Shown here: one piece after another, positions 28,787 to 37,500 of the stretch
How positions within the stretch are numbered: the first letter of the stretch is position 1
How the letters are laid out: each line of letters begins with the position of its first letter
Assembly (NCBI GenBank): GCA_014239365.1
Contig: JAAZZB010000006.1
Span: 93,040-157,039 of the forward strand
From: Verrucomicrobiia bacterium
Lineage (GTDB): Bacteria; Verrucomicrobiota; Verrucomicrobiia; Limisphaerales; UBA1100
Direction of reading: 5' to 3'
Length of the DNA: 64,000 nt
Program-made: the position numbers and the translations under genes
The notes under the pieces: generated by a model
What the model was told of the DNA's origin: nothing
Database searches by the model: none
What the model saw: only the letters and a program-made list of their open reading frames with translations

Positions 28787-30220
28787 ATGAAAACCATTCC
28801 AAATAGGGGTCATTTGCTAGGATTTGTATGCGCCGTGCTGGTGTTGGGTTGTGGGCCGCGAGATGAGGAGGATGCTGCAGGAGGCGGTGAAGAGGTGTCC
28901 TACGTGAACGACATCCAGCCCATTATAGAAAATTTCTGCACCACCTGCCATGCGGGCGAGGATCCGGAGGGGGATTTTGTGCTAACGAGTTATGCGGACG
29001 TCCGCAAATATGCGGAGGAGGGCAAGCTCTTGCAGCGTATCAACGATGCTAAGAAGCCCATGCCCGAGAGCGGCCTGATGCCGCGCCATTTGCGGCGGCT
29101 ATTCAAACGTTGGGCGGATACCGGCTATCTCAACGAAGGCACCATCGCACGAAAAGCAATCCCAATAAAACCCATGAAATATCCAAAAGCTAGAATACAT
29201 CCGATCGACATCAATGAGCGCGGCTTCGACCTGTTGAGCCGCCTGCAGGGGCACTGGGCCGGCTCGATGAACCTGATGGGCCTGCAGCATGATTGGATGG
29301 CGTTCGATTACCGCGCGATTGCGCCATCGCATATGCACGGCATCTTTGAAGGCGGCACGATGGGCAATCTTTTTACGTCGTTCTTTGTGGCCAACTACAA
29401 GGGGCGTCGGACGATTATGGCGCGCAACGGCGGCATCCTGAATAACATTTATCGCACCAGTTATTTCGTGCTCGATCAGGCGCGCGAACAAAACGGGGGT
29501 GCTTACTATCGCCTGGTGGATGTCCATGGCGGCAAGGCCATCATGTGGATGGAGTTGACCTTTCGAGGCGATCGAATGGAATTTAATGCCTTCACCAGTC
29601 GGTTTGGTTCGCAGAAGCAAAAACGCCATATGGCGTTCAAGGCGAAACAGACCAACCCTGAGTTGTCGGCAACCGCAGCACGAGCGTTAGGCTTCCCCCG
29701 CAACGAAGTAGCCTTTGATTTTTCAAAAGGTCTGCCCGAACCGGATTGGGGCAAGGACGGACCGGCGTCTTCCGCCAGCTACATGGCCACGGACAAAACC
29801 AAAACCCTGCTTGAGCTGGCACACATGGCCGGCGATCCCATTCGGATTGATCAAATGCCACACCTGTCACAACTCAGTGTTTCCATTAAACGCAATGCAC
29901 GCACGGCGGGCAAGAAGCTGCTGATTTATCTAACCCTCAAGCCGCTGACGCTTGCCAACAAGAAGTTAGCCATTCAGGACGGCTTCGTGCGGTTGGACTT
30001 GATGAATGGACTGCTTTCATTCCCGGAAATTGCAGGCAAACAGGATTCCTTCACCTTCACATATCTACATCCGGGAGAATATTTCCTGACGGTGATCGCT
30101 GATATGAACGGCGACAGCCTGCCTTCAACGGGCGATTTCAACAGTCCATCGTTGAAAATATTGGTCCCTCCCCTTGGCCATCCCAAAGTGACCGTGGATA
30201 ATCTTACGATGCAAAACTAA
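28787..30220 (+). CDS. Cytochrome c-domain lipoprotein, function unknown
   Basis: A 477-residue protein with a lipoprotein signal (CAVLVLGCGPR) and an N-terminal haem-binding site CTTCH at about residue 51 within the VSYVNDIQPIIENF helix typical of 'planctomycete cytochrome' domains. The remaining 370 residues are unlike any family I recognise; they include a beta-rich stretch (GHWAGSMNLMGLQHDWMAFD, IFEGGTMGNLFTSFFVANY) and a C-terminal region (YLHPGEYFLTVIADMNGDSL) that looks like a transthyretin or dockerin-type loop. It is probably outer-membrane anchored and regulated by the divergent TetR gene. Confidence 0.7.
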   Translation: MKTIPNRGHLLGFVCAVLVLGCGPRDEEDAAGGGEEVSYVNDIQPIIENFCTTCHAGEDPEGDFVLTSYADVRKYAEEGKLLQRINDAKKPMPESGLMPRHLRRLFKRWADTGYLNEGTIARKAIPIKPMKYPKARIHPIDINERGFDLLSRLQGHWAGSMNLMGLQHDWMAFDYRAIAPSHMHGIFEGGTMGNLFTSFFVANYKGRRTIMARNGGILNNIYRTSYFVLDQAREQNGGAYYRLVDVHGGKAIMWMELTFRGDRMEFNAFTSRFGSQKQKRHMAFKAKQTNPELSATAARALGFPRNEVAFDFSKGLPEPDWGKDGPASSASYMATDKTKTLLELAHMAGDPIRIDQMPHLSQLSVSIKRNARTAGKKLLIYLTLKPLTLANKKLAIQDGFVRLDLMNGLLSFPEIAGKQDSFTFTYLHPGEYFLTVIADMNGDSLPSTGDFNSPSLKILVPPLGHPKVTVDNLTMQN

Positions 30221-30231
30221 CCTTGGTGGTT

Positions 30232-30282
30232 GGGCGCGCTGTCCCCGCGCGCCGCGGCGGTGTGGCGACACCTCGCCCTACC
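30232..30282. repeat. Palindromic repeat, family B copy 3 (degenerate)
   Basis: The arms GGGCGCGCTGTCCCC and GGCGACACCTCGCCC are related to, but more diverged than, the copies at 18193 and 51807. It lies between the convergent cytochrome lipoprotein and sulfatase genes and overlaps the latter's last codons. Confidence 0.6.
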
Positions 30283-31732
30283 TGCCTTCGCGTTTGTTCG
30301 GGTCAAACTTTTTGTTTGAGGTCGGCATTCTCGCGCCGGTATCCTTGCGCCATTGGGCGAGTTTGGCGGCGAGGGCTTTGACTTTGTCAGGATGCTTCTT
30401 GGCGAGATCGGTTTTCTCGCCGATGTCCTCGGCCAAATTGAACAGCTCCAGCCGGCCGTCCTCGTACCATTCGATGAGCTTCCAGTCGCCCTCGCGCACG
30501 GCGGCCGTGGGGGCGTTGCCCTGATTGCCGTAGTGCGGGTAATGCCAGTAGAGCGCGCCGCGGTCTTGGGGTTTGCCGCGCAGGGCGGTGGTGAAACTCA
30601 CGCCGTCAATGGGCAGGGGCAGCTGCGGCTTGAGACCGGCCATTTCCATGATGGTCGGGAAAAAGTCCGTGCTGGTGACGGGCGTGTCGTTCACGCTTCC
30701 GGGTTTGGTGACGCCGGGCCAGCGAACCATCATCGGTTCGCGGATGCCGCCTTCGTACATCCAGCCCTTGCCGCCGCGCAGCGGCAGATTGCTGGTGGGA
30801 TGCCCTTCGCTGGTGGAGAGGCCGCCGTTGTCGCTCATGAAAAACACGACGGTGTTCTCTTCCAACCCGTGTTCCTTGAGGCCCTCGAGCACCTTGCCGA
30901 CGGCGAGATCCATCGCCTCCACCATGCCGCCGTACACGGCGTGCTCCTGCACGAGGCGCACCTTTCGGTTGTGTTCCTTGCCCCACTTGGCCTCGAGGCC
31001 GCGCTCTTGTTTGCGGGCGAGATATTTGTCACGCAAATCCGTGCGCGAGATCAACGGCGTGTGCACAGAGTAAAACGAAAGGTAGGCGAGGAAGGGCTTG
31101 TTCTTGTTGGCGGCCATGAACTTCACCGTCTCGCTGGCGAGTCGATCGGGCAGGTGCTCCCCGTCGGGGCCGTCCTTTAGGCGCGGGTTGCCGTAGGGTG
31201 AAAAATATTTTTTACCGCCGTACGGGCCGCCGCGATGATGGCCGCCCATGTTCACGTCAAAGCCCTGATCTTCCGGCCAGAAACCTTCGTTGCCCAAATG
31301 CCATTTACCGGCAAAAAATGTGGCGTAGCCGTTTGCCTTCAGCGCCTCGGCGAGGGTGAATTCCTTGAGTTCCAGCTGGCGTGTGTAGGTCGCGGGCAGG
31401 AGCCGCGTATTGCGCCGCCACGCCTTGCCGGCGGACGCACCGATATAATCGGTGACGCCCGTGCGGGTGGGATAGCGGCCGGTCATAATGCTCGCGCGCG
31501 TGGGGCTGCATACCGTGCAGGCGGCGTAGGCGCTGGTGAATTTCATGCCCGAAGCCGCGAGCCGATCGCAGTTGGGCGTGGCGTAAAACGAACTGCCGAA
31601 GGATTTCAGATCCGTCCAGCCGAGGTCATCGACCAGGAAAAAGACGAAGTTGAGCGGCTTGGTTTTTTGTTCAGCCTGCGCCACAGCCGGGCACAGGAAC
31701 GTCAATAAAATTAGAACGCGAAACGCTTTCAT
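30278..31732 (-). CDS. Exported formylglycine sulfatase
   Basis: A 484-residue protein from ATG 31732 (signal MKAFRVLILLTFLCPAVAQA). It has the metal-binding VFFLVDDLGWTDLKSFG, the formylglycine site CSPTR near residue 74, TGRYPTRTGVTDY, and FFMSDNGGLSTSEGHPTSN with the second metal Asp-Asn pair. The C-terminus (ALYWHYPHYGNQG, VREGDWKLIEWYED) is typical of exo-acting arylsulfatases. CSPTR rather than CAPSR and the divergent core set it apart from the sulfatase at 20912, so the two probably act on different sugars. Confidence 0.92.
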   Translation of the reverse strand: MKAFRVLILLTFLCPAVAQAEQKTKPLNFVFFLVDDLGWTDLKSFGSSFYATPNCDRLAASGMKFTSAYAACTVCSPTRASIMTGRYPTRTGVTDYIGASAGKAWRRNTRLLPATYTRQLELKEFTLAEALKANGYATFFAGKWHLGNEGFWPEDQGFDVNMGGHHRGGPYGGKKYFSPYGNPRLKDGPDGEHLPDRLASETVKFMAANKNKPFLAYLSFYSVHTPLISRTDLRDKYLARKQERGLEAKWGKEHNRKVRLVQEHAVYGGMVEAMDLAVGKVLEGLKEHGLEENTVVFFMSDNGGLSTSEGHPTSNLPLRGGKGWMYEGGIREPMMVRWPGVTKPGSVNDTPVTSTDFFPTIMEMAGLKPQLPLPIDGVSFTTALRGKPQDRGALYWHYPHYGNQGNAPTAAVREGDWKLIEWYEDGRLELFNLAEDIGEKTDLAKKHPDKVKALAAKLAQWRKDTGARMPTSNKKFDPNKREGR

Positions 31733-31798
31733 GGATGGGCCAAGTGTGCCCGCAGCCCCGTTCCAGCGCAAGCTTGGCTTGGCGATGGCAGCGGCCGT

Positions 31799-32242
31799 TT
31801 ATTCACTTACAATTTCAAAAATCGCCTCCACCTCCACCGCCGCGCCGGTGGGGAGGGCGGCGAAGCCGAGGGCGCTGCGGGCGTGGAAACCGTCGCCGTC
31901 TTTGCCGTACAGTTCATGCAAGAGATCGCTGGCGCCGTTGATGACAAGGTGCTGATCAGTAAAGTCCGGCGCGGAGTAAACGCAGCCAAGTAACTTGATG
32001 ACTTTCAGCCCATTGAGGGTTCCGTGTGCGTTGTGGACGGAGTTCAGGATTTTTTGCGCGCAATCCTTCGCGGCGGCGTAGCCTTCCTCGACGGTGACAT
32101 CTTTGCCAAGCACACCTTTCGCGTCGCTGGTGTGACCGCTGGTGAGGAGCTGATTGCTACTGCGAATGCAGAGGTTGAGATAGCCGGGTTCTTGTTGGGT
32201 AAATTGAATGCCAAGGTCGGCTGCTTTGTCTTGAGGGTTTAT
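31799..32242 (-). CDS. ridA: RidA/YjgF-family protein without a canonical start codon
   Basis: The family-like frame reads INPQDKAADLGIQFTQQ, then SNQLLTSGHTSDAKG and continues to the C-terminal AALPTGAAVEVEAIFEI, 147 residues and close to the length of the YjgF-like subgroup. The codon at the expected start (32242-32240) is ATA; no ATG, GTG or TTG occurs in this frame between the upstream stop and GTG 32113, which would remove the first third of the fold. Rid proteins hydrolyse reactive enamine/imine intermediates. Either ATA is used as a start, or the gene lost its start and is decaying. It lies between a sulfatase and a DUF1501 gene. Confidence 0.7.
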   Translation of the reverse strand: MNPQDKAADLGIQFTQQEPGYLNLCIRSSNQLLTSGHTSDAKGVLGKDVTVEEGYAAAKDCAQKILNSVHNAHGTLNGLKVIKLLGCVYSAPDFTDQHLVINGASDLLHELYGKDGDGFHARSALGFAALPTGAAVEVEAIFEIVSE

Positions 32243-32353
32243 GCGGGGATTATAAAGGCTGGGTCTCAGTGGGCCAGCGAAAACTGCGATTCAAAAGGAT
32301 GACTGCGCCAAGCCCGGCAGCGGCAGCGGCATCACCCGGCGCAAAAGAAGGTG

Positions 32354-33709
32354 CTAAAACAACGGCAGCGGGGCACCTTCGCAAATTTGGAATGGACGGC
32401 CGAGTACGTCGTGCAGTTCGGTGCGGGGGTCGATGCCCATCGCCTGGAAAACCGTGGCGTGGATGTCGGCGGGGGAACAGGCGTTGGAAGCGGGCTCGGC
32501 GCCTTTGCGGTCGCTGCTGCCGTAGATTTGCCCACCGCGAATGCCGCCACCGGCGAGGGCCAGCGAGTACACGCCGGGATGATGGTCGCGTCCGCCGTTC
32601 TTGTTGATTTTCGGCGTGCGCCCAAAGTCGGTCAGAAAAACCACGAGCGTCTCGTCAAGCATGCCGCGCATCTCGAGGTCGGTCAGCAGCGCGGAGACGG
32701 AGCGATCAAACACCGGCAGCAGTCGGTCCTTCATTTTCTTGAAATGCCCGCGGTGCGTATCCCAGTTGTCTCCACCGCCACCGGCGAGGTCGCCCGCCGA
32801 GCACAACGCCTGCACCACCGGCACACCGGCCTCCACGAGCCGGCGCGAGAGCAGCAGCGTTTGCCCGCCGATGTGGTCGCCGTACAACGCGCGCAGTTTC
32901 GGGTCTTCTTTTTCGAGGTCGTACGCCGCGCGCACGGGCGAGCCGAGCAGCATGTCCGCGGCCATTCGGCGAAAATTATCGAACCGTTCGTACTCGGTTT
33001 CCGCGCCATTTTTCCGACTGACATTTTGCTCGAGTTGTTCGAGCAATGTGCGCCGGCCCTCGACGCGCTGCTTCTCGAGGTTCAGTTTTAATTTCAGCTC
33101 GCGGTCGGTATAGCGCGACACGCCGCCATATGGTTTGCCCGCGGGCGTGCGCACAAGGATGGGGTCGTGTTTCGCGCCGAGCCAGCCCGCGCCTTCGCCA
33201 GCCATTTGCGTGCCGTTGTCGTACATGGAGTACGGCATGCGAATGGCCCGCGGCGTGCCGACGCCGGGATGGTGGAAATGCGAAATCATTGAGGCCAGCG
33301 ACGGCCAGTTGTTGCGGCTCTTGGCCTTGATGCCGCCCACGGGATTGTGGCCGGTCATGTTGATGTACATGCCCTGCTGATGCCCGCCCTGTTTGTGATG
33401 CACCGAGCGCACGATGGCCAGTTTGTCCGAGTGCTTTGCCAACAGCGGGAGGTGTTCGCAAAACCGGATGCCCGGCGTGGCGGTCTTGATGGGCTTGAAC
33501 TCGCCGCGAAACTCCGCCGGCGCTTCCGGCTTGGGATCGAACGACTCGTAATGGCTCATGCCGCCCCAAGTATAAATAATGATGCACGCTTTGGCCTTGC
33601 GCGTGGGAGCGGCGTGGGCCGACAACTTTAAAAAAGTTGGAATCGTCAAGCCGGCAAGGCCCACGCTGGAGCGCAGGAAATCACGTCGTGAATGTTGCAG
33701 ACTCAACAT
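32354..33709 (-). CDS. Tat-exported DUF1501 protein (sulfatase-fold)
   Basis: A 451-residue protein with a twin-arginine signal (SRRDFLRSSVGLAGLTIP). The DUF1501 core includes IIIYTWGGMSHYESFDPKP, EHLPLLAKHSDKLAIVRSV, NWDTHRGHFKKMKDRLLPV, FLTDFGRTPKINKNGGRDHH and a C-terminal PADIHATVFQAMGID. The fold resembles alkaline phosphatase/sulfatase, and members co-occur with DUF1553 cytochrome proteins in PVC bacteria, but their reaction is unknown. Here no DUF1553 gene is adjacent. Confidence 0.88.
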   Translation of the reverse strand: MLSLQHSRRDFLRSSVGLAGLTIPTFLKLSAHAAPTRKAKACIIIYTWGGMSHYESFDPKPEAPAEFRGEFKPIKTATPGIRFCEHLPLLAKHSDKLAIVRSVHHKQGGHQQGMYINMTGHNPVGGIKAKSRNNWPSLASMISHFHHPGVGTPRAIRMPYSMYDNGTQMAGEGAGWLGAKHDPILVRTPAGKPYGGVSRYTDRELKLKLNLEKQRVEGRRTLLEQLEQNVSRKNGAETEYERFDNFRRMAADMLLGSPVRAAYDLEKEDPKLRALYGDHIGGQTLLLSRRLVEAGVPVVQALCSAGDLAGGGGDNWDTHRGHFKKMKDRLLPVFDRSVSALLTDLEMRGMLDETLVVFLTDFGRTPKINKNGGRDHHPGVYSLALAGGGIRGGQIYGSSDRKGAEPASNACSPADIHATVFQAMGIDPRTELHDVLGRPFQICEGAPLPLF

Positions 33710-33795
33710 CGTTTCTTTGACGCTGTAAACGATTTCAGAATTTCAGCTAATTTTAGCGGCCTGCTGAAAACTAGAATTCATTGGCGGGAAGCCAC

Positions 33796-34653
33796 TTACT
33801 TCGCCTTTGGGATGACCGCCTTCGCCAATTTCGCTGTCGAGATGAAGTAGCCAATCGGTTTATCCTTTTCATCGGTAATGAGCCAAGTGGCATCAGAAAA
33901 AGTGTTTTGTTCGTGAGTCGCGCCGACGTTGAGTGTCGCATAAATCTTCAGCCCGCCGCCGTATTCGACCCAGTAAAGCTTCACCTTACGGCCCGATTGG
34001 TTTTCAAAGACCACCGTCGTGAACGAGCCGGTCTTCGACTTGGGCGGTTTCTGGTCGCTCGCTGCAATCCATTTCAACGCGTCCATCGGCTTCGGCTCCG
34101 GCTTCTTGATAACCACGACCTTGCTCAAGTCGAGCCCGCGCACAATTTTCACCTTCGGCCGCGCCTTTTTAAACCGCGCCACGCCCGCGTCGGTCACATC
34201 AGTCTGCCAAACATAGAGCTGCTTGAGATTCTTGAGCTCCGCCAATTGGTCGAGCGACTTGTCGGTAATCTTCGTCGCGTATAAATTCAAGTACTCGAGG
34301 TCGGGCAGATTAACGAGATTGCCGATGCCCTCGTCACCAATCTTCGTGCGCTCGAGATGCAATCGGCGCAACTTCGTGAGGCCCTTGAGATGCAACAACC
34401 CGGCGCTCGTGATTTGCGTGTCGCGCAAGTTCAGAGCGATGACATTTTTCAACGCGGCCACATTCGCCAGCCCGTCATCAGTCAAGCCGCGCCCGCGCAA
34501 GTGAAACTCCACTTCCCATTGCTCCCCCTCGCCCGGATAAGGCAGCACGAGCCCACCGCTTTTTTTAATGGCCTCGAGTGTAGCGGAATCCGCCGCTTGC
34601 ACACCAAACGACAATGACGAACAGAGTATCAATCCCAACAGTATCTTTTCCAT
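33796..34653 (-). CDS. Exported leucine-rich-repeat protein with a VHL-beta-like domain
   Basis: A 285-residue protein from ATG 34653 with a signal peptide (MEKILLGLILCSSLSFGVQA). Four to five LRR units follow (LAALKNVIALNLRDTQ-type). The C-terminal domain, FTTVVFENQSGRKVKLYWVE, then YATLNVGATHEQNTFSDATW and LITDEKDKPIGYF, matches the beta domain of the von Hippel-Lindau protein, which is known in secreted bacterial proteins and binds hydroxylated or other peptide ligands in eukaryotes. In bacteria its ligand is unknown. The domain pairing suggests an extracellular binding protein. It ends 17 bp before the sialidase start. Confidence 0.75.
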   Translation of the reverse strand: MEKILLGLILCSSLSFGVQAADSATLEAIKKSGGLVLPYPGEGEQWEVEFHLRGRGLTDDGLANVAALKNVIALNLRDTQITSAGLLHLKGLTKLRRLHLERTKIGDEGIGNLVNLPDLEYLNLYATKITDKSLDQLAELKNLKQLYVWQTDVTDAGVARFKKARPKVKIVRGLDLSKVVVIKKPEPKPMDALKWIAASDQKPPKSKTGSFTTVVFENQSGRKVKLYWVEYGGGLKIYATLNVGATHEQNTFSDATWLITDEKDKPIGYFISTAKLAKAVIPKAK

Positions 34654-34670
34654 GATCTTATTTTTCGAAA

Positions 34671-35834
34671 TTAGTTTTTGGTGAATTCCTTTGGGACGCT
34701 GCCATCGCCGGTGGCCTTGCCGCCGAGCAGCCACGCGAGGTTGAATCGGGCGACGGTGGAGCCGCCTTTGGGGCCACCTTCGAAGTGATGGAAAATCATA
34801 CCTTCGGTCTCCGTGCCCGGGCGGCCGGAGGTGATCGACGAGTACGCGTGGGCACCGGCGAAGATGAGCCGCTTGATGGGCCATGTTTTGCCGCCGTCGA
34901 AGCTGGCCCACACGGTGCCGCGATTGCGAGCGTTTGGGCTGTCGCAGTTACTGTAAATTAAAATGTCGCGGCCACGAATCGGCAACCGCGTAAGGCCGCC
35001 CATGCAGCCGTAGTTCGTATTTTGTGGACCGTCGGGCAGCGCCTTGCAGAAGGTGAGGTTTTTCCACGTCTGGCCGCCATCGGTGCTCGTGGCGGTCCAA
35101 CGCCGCCGCGGGTTGGCGCCTTCCTCGGCCCAGTGACGGCGCGAGTTGTAATAAATTGTCCCATCGGCCAACTCCGCCAACGTCGCCTCGCCCGTGCCGT
35201 TGGCGGGGAAGGGGTCGCTCGTCTGCCACGTCTTGCCGCCGTCGTCGCTGAAGATGGCGTTGGTGTAATGCCGCGGCCAACTCGCGCGCTCGTTCTTGCC
35301 CGCATAAAAACGCGACGGCCGAATCAGCCGCCCTTTGTGTTTCCCGTGCCGGAGCGTGATGCCGTGCTCGTTCATGTGCATTGACGGCATATTGCCCTTT
35401 GAGTCCGGCTTGATTTTAAACTCAATCTGCTTCCACGACTTCCCGTCGTCCGTGCTGCGAAAAACCCGCAACGGCGCCGGCGGATGGCTGTCCTCCACGA
35501 AGGCGAGGATTGCGCCCGACGTCTCATCCACCGTCAACCCACCGCACTGAAAGCCCGGCTTCGCGATGACAATCTCCGCCCCCCAAGTTTTCCCGCCATC
35601 CTCACTGCGCCGCGCGCGCACGCTGCGAGTGCCAAAGGTGGTCAGCACTGTCCCCTTCAACGTCACCACCACATTGGGCATCCGTTCGCTTTTAAAAACT
35701 TGCGTCATCTCCAATCGCGGTTTGCCAAGAAACGGCTTCAGCGATCCTTCAACAACTGGGGTGCACTCGGCGGCGTGGACAAAGCCCGCGAGGTAACTTC
35801 CCGCCAGCATTAGAATGAAACGAATATTTTTCAT
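34671..35834 (-). CDS. Exported sialidase/BNR-repeat glycoside hydrolase-like protein
   Basis: A 387-residue protein from ATG 35834 (signal MKNIRFILMLAGSYLAGFVHA). Five Asp-box motifs are visible (SEDGGKTWG, STDDGKSWK, SDDGGKTWQ, STDGGQTWK, SFDGGKTWP), the hallmark of six-bladed sialidase propellers. The region RPSRFYAGKNERASWPRHY and a late Arg-rich RLPIRGRDILIYSNCD could supply parts of the arginine triad. Activity on sialic acid or other sugars cannot be decided by eye; some PVC homologues are non-sialidase BNR proteins. It lies immediately upstream of the VHL-domain gene and probably in one operon. Confidence 0.82.
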   Translation of the reverse strand: MKNIRFILMLAGSYLAGFVHAAECTPVVEGSLKPFLGKPRLEMTQVFKSERMPNVVVTLKGTVLTTFGTRSVRARRSEDGGKTWGAEIVIAKPGFQCGGLTVDETSGAILAFVEDSHPPAPLRVFRSTDDGKSWKQIEFKIKPDSKGNMPSMHMNEHGITLRHGKHKGRLIRPSRFYAGKNERASWPRHYTNAIFSDDGGKTWQTSDPFPANGTGEATLAELADGTIYYNSRRHWAEEGANPRRRWTATSTDGGQTWKNLTFCKALPDGPQNTNYGCMGGLTRLPIRGRDILIYSNCDSPNARNRGTVWASFDGGKTWPIKRLIFAGAHAYSSITSGRPGTETEGMIFHHFEGGPKGGSTVARFNLAWLLGGKATGDGSVPKEFTKN

Positions 35835-35906
35835 AGATCGGGAAAGGATGACGCGCCGCGAGCGAATGGCAATCGGAAATGCCCGCTTATGTTTGTGCGT
35901 GAAGCG

Positions 35907-37310
35907 TTAAAATAATTCCGAAATTGGCTGACCGCCTTCGGTGACAATGGGGATGGGGCGGCCTTGGGCGTTGGTCCAGTGGGAATTGAGATCAATGCCG
36001 AGGTGTTGAAAAACAGTAGCGGCAAGGTCACTGGGGCCGACGCGACGGGTGGCGACGTCGTAGCCCTTGCGGTCAGTGCTACCGATAACACGGCCGTGGT
36101 TGAGACCGCCGCCGGCCATGACCATCGACATGACGCGCGCCCAGTGGCCGCGTCCGGCGGTTTTGGTCATCACGGGGGATCGGCCGAATTCGCCCATCAT
36201 TAAAATCAACGTGTCGTCGAGGAGCCCGCGTTGCTCAAGGTCGGTAACGATGGCGTTCAAGGTGCGGTCGACACGGGGCATAAGCGGCTTGAGTCCCTTC
36301 TTGATTCCGCCCCAACGAACTTCATCGCCGTGATGGTCGAAATAGCCCCACGCGCCGCTGACGAGCACGAAGGTTGAGCCGGCTTCGACAAGGCGGCGGG
36401 CGAGCAGCGCCTTTTGGCCGATGCTATCGCGTCCATAAAAATCGCGCATCTTAACGGTCTCTTCATCGAGATTGAACGCGCGTTTGGCGCGGCCGGAGAG
36501 GACCGTGTCGAGCGCTTGTTGCGTGTAATGATCGAGCTGGGCAACGGCGGGATTGTTGTCGAGGTCGCGATGCATGCGGTCGAGCTGGCCTAGCAACGAG
36601 CCGCGTTCGCGCAGGCACGGGGTGGAGAGGCCCTCGGGCAACGCAAGGCGGCCGGCGAGGTCTTGGCCTTTCACCGGTGCGAAATCTCCGCCCAAGTGAC
36701 CGGCCTCCCAAACATCCGAACGCCACGAATCGGCGAGGCCCACAAAGGCCGGCATGCCCGGATGATTCGGCCCGCGAAACTTTGCCGCGATGGAGCCCAT
36801 GGAGGGATAGCCACCGCCATCCTTGCCGTCATTAGTGCGGCGCGCCAGCGGATTGCCGGCCTGCATGGTGATGGGCGTGTGGTTGCTCGCGCTGCAATCC
36901 ACGCCACGCAGAAGGGTGAGCTTATCCATCAACTTGGCGGTCAGTGGCAGATGCTCGCTTACGCGTACGCCGGGTAGACGAGTCGGGATGCTACCGAACG
37001 GCCCGCGAATCTCGCTGGGAGCATCAGGCTTGGGATCCCACATATCAATGTGGCTCGGGCCGCCGGACAGCCAAAACAGAATGACGTTTTTTTTGCGTTT
37101 TGGATTACCCGCCTTCGCCGCTGCCGCGCGGTGTTGCAATAGCATCGGCAACGAAAGCCCCGCCAAACCGGTGAGCCCCGTTTGCAAAAACCATCGCCGC
37201 GAATTGACGCGTAGTAAGTCACCGTCGGCCGGACTGAAGAGGGGCGCAATGCCACCATTGGAATGCTCGGATTTATTGCAACGCTCACTCATTTTTTCGA
37301 TTGTGCGCAT
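35907..37310 (-). CDS. Tat-exported DUF1501 protein
   Basis: A 467-residue protein with ATG 37310 as start (37292 is also possible). A signal region with SRRWFLQTGLTGLAGLSLPM follows a short cytoplasmic leader. Conserved DUF1501 motifs: VILFWLSGGPSHIDMWDPKP, EHLPLTAKLMDKLTLLRGVD, YFDHHGDEVRWG, LMMGEFGRSPVMTKTAGRGH and the C-terminal DLAATVFQHLGID. It is related to, but clearly distinct from, the DUF1501 genes at 32354 and 59433. The 190-bp AT-rich gap upstream (37311-37500) probably holds its promoter; nothing else was seen there. Confidence 0.85.
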   Translation of the reverse strand: MRTIEKMSERCNKSEHSNGGIAPLFSPADGDLLRVNSRRWFLQTGLTGLAGLSLPMLLQHRAAAAKAGNPKRKKNVILFWLSGGPSHIDMWDPKPDAPSEIRGPFGSIPTRLPGVRVSEHLPLTAKLMDKLTLLRGVDCSASNHTPITMQAGNPLARRTNDGKDGGGYPSMGSIAAKFRGPNHPGMPAFVGLADSWRSDVWEAGHLGGDFAPVKGQDLAGRLALPEGLSTPCLRERGSLLGQLDRMHRDLDNNPAVAQLDHYTQQALDTVLSGRAKRAFNLDEETVKMRDFYGRDSIGQKALLARRLVEAGSTFVLVSGAWGYFDHHGDEVRWGGIKKGLKPLMPRVDRTLNAIVTDLEQRGLLDDTLILMMGEFGRSPVMTKTAGRGHWARVMSMVMAGGGLNHGRVIGSTDRKGYDVATRRVGPSDLAATVFQHLGIDLNSHWTNAQGRPIPIVTEGGQPISELF

Positions 37311-37500
37311 ATGATTAGTTTTCCGCAATTATCAATCCAGCAGTGCGAAATCCCTGCCCACGCAATATTTAGAAGACATAAAAATCAAGATATTCAGCGA
37401 ACATTAGCATTGCTCAATCCAGAATGCCGCGCGCCAATCCGGTGGCGAGTAATTTTTTAAAGAAGCAGCCTCGCTGGCTTGACCGCGAGAGCCCTTCACC

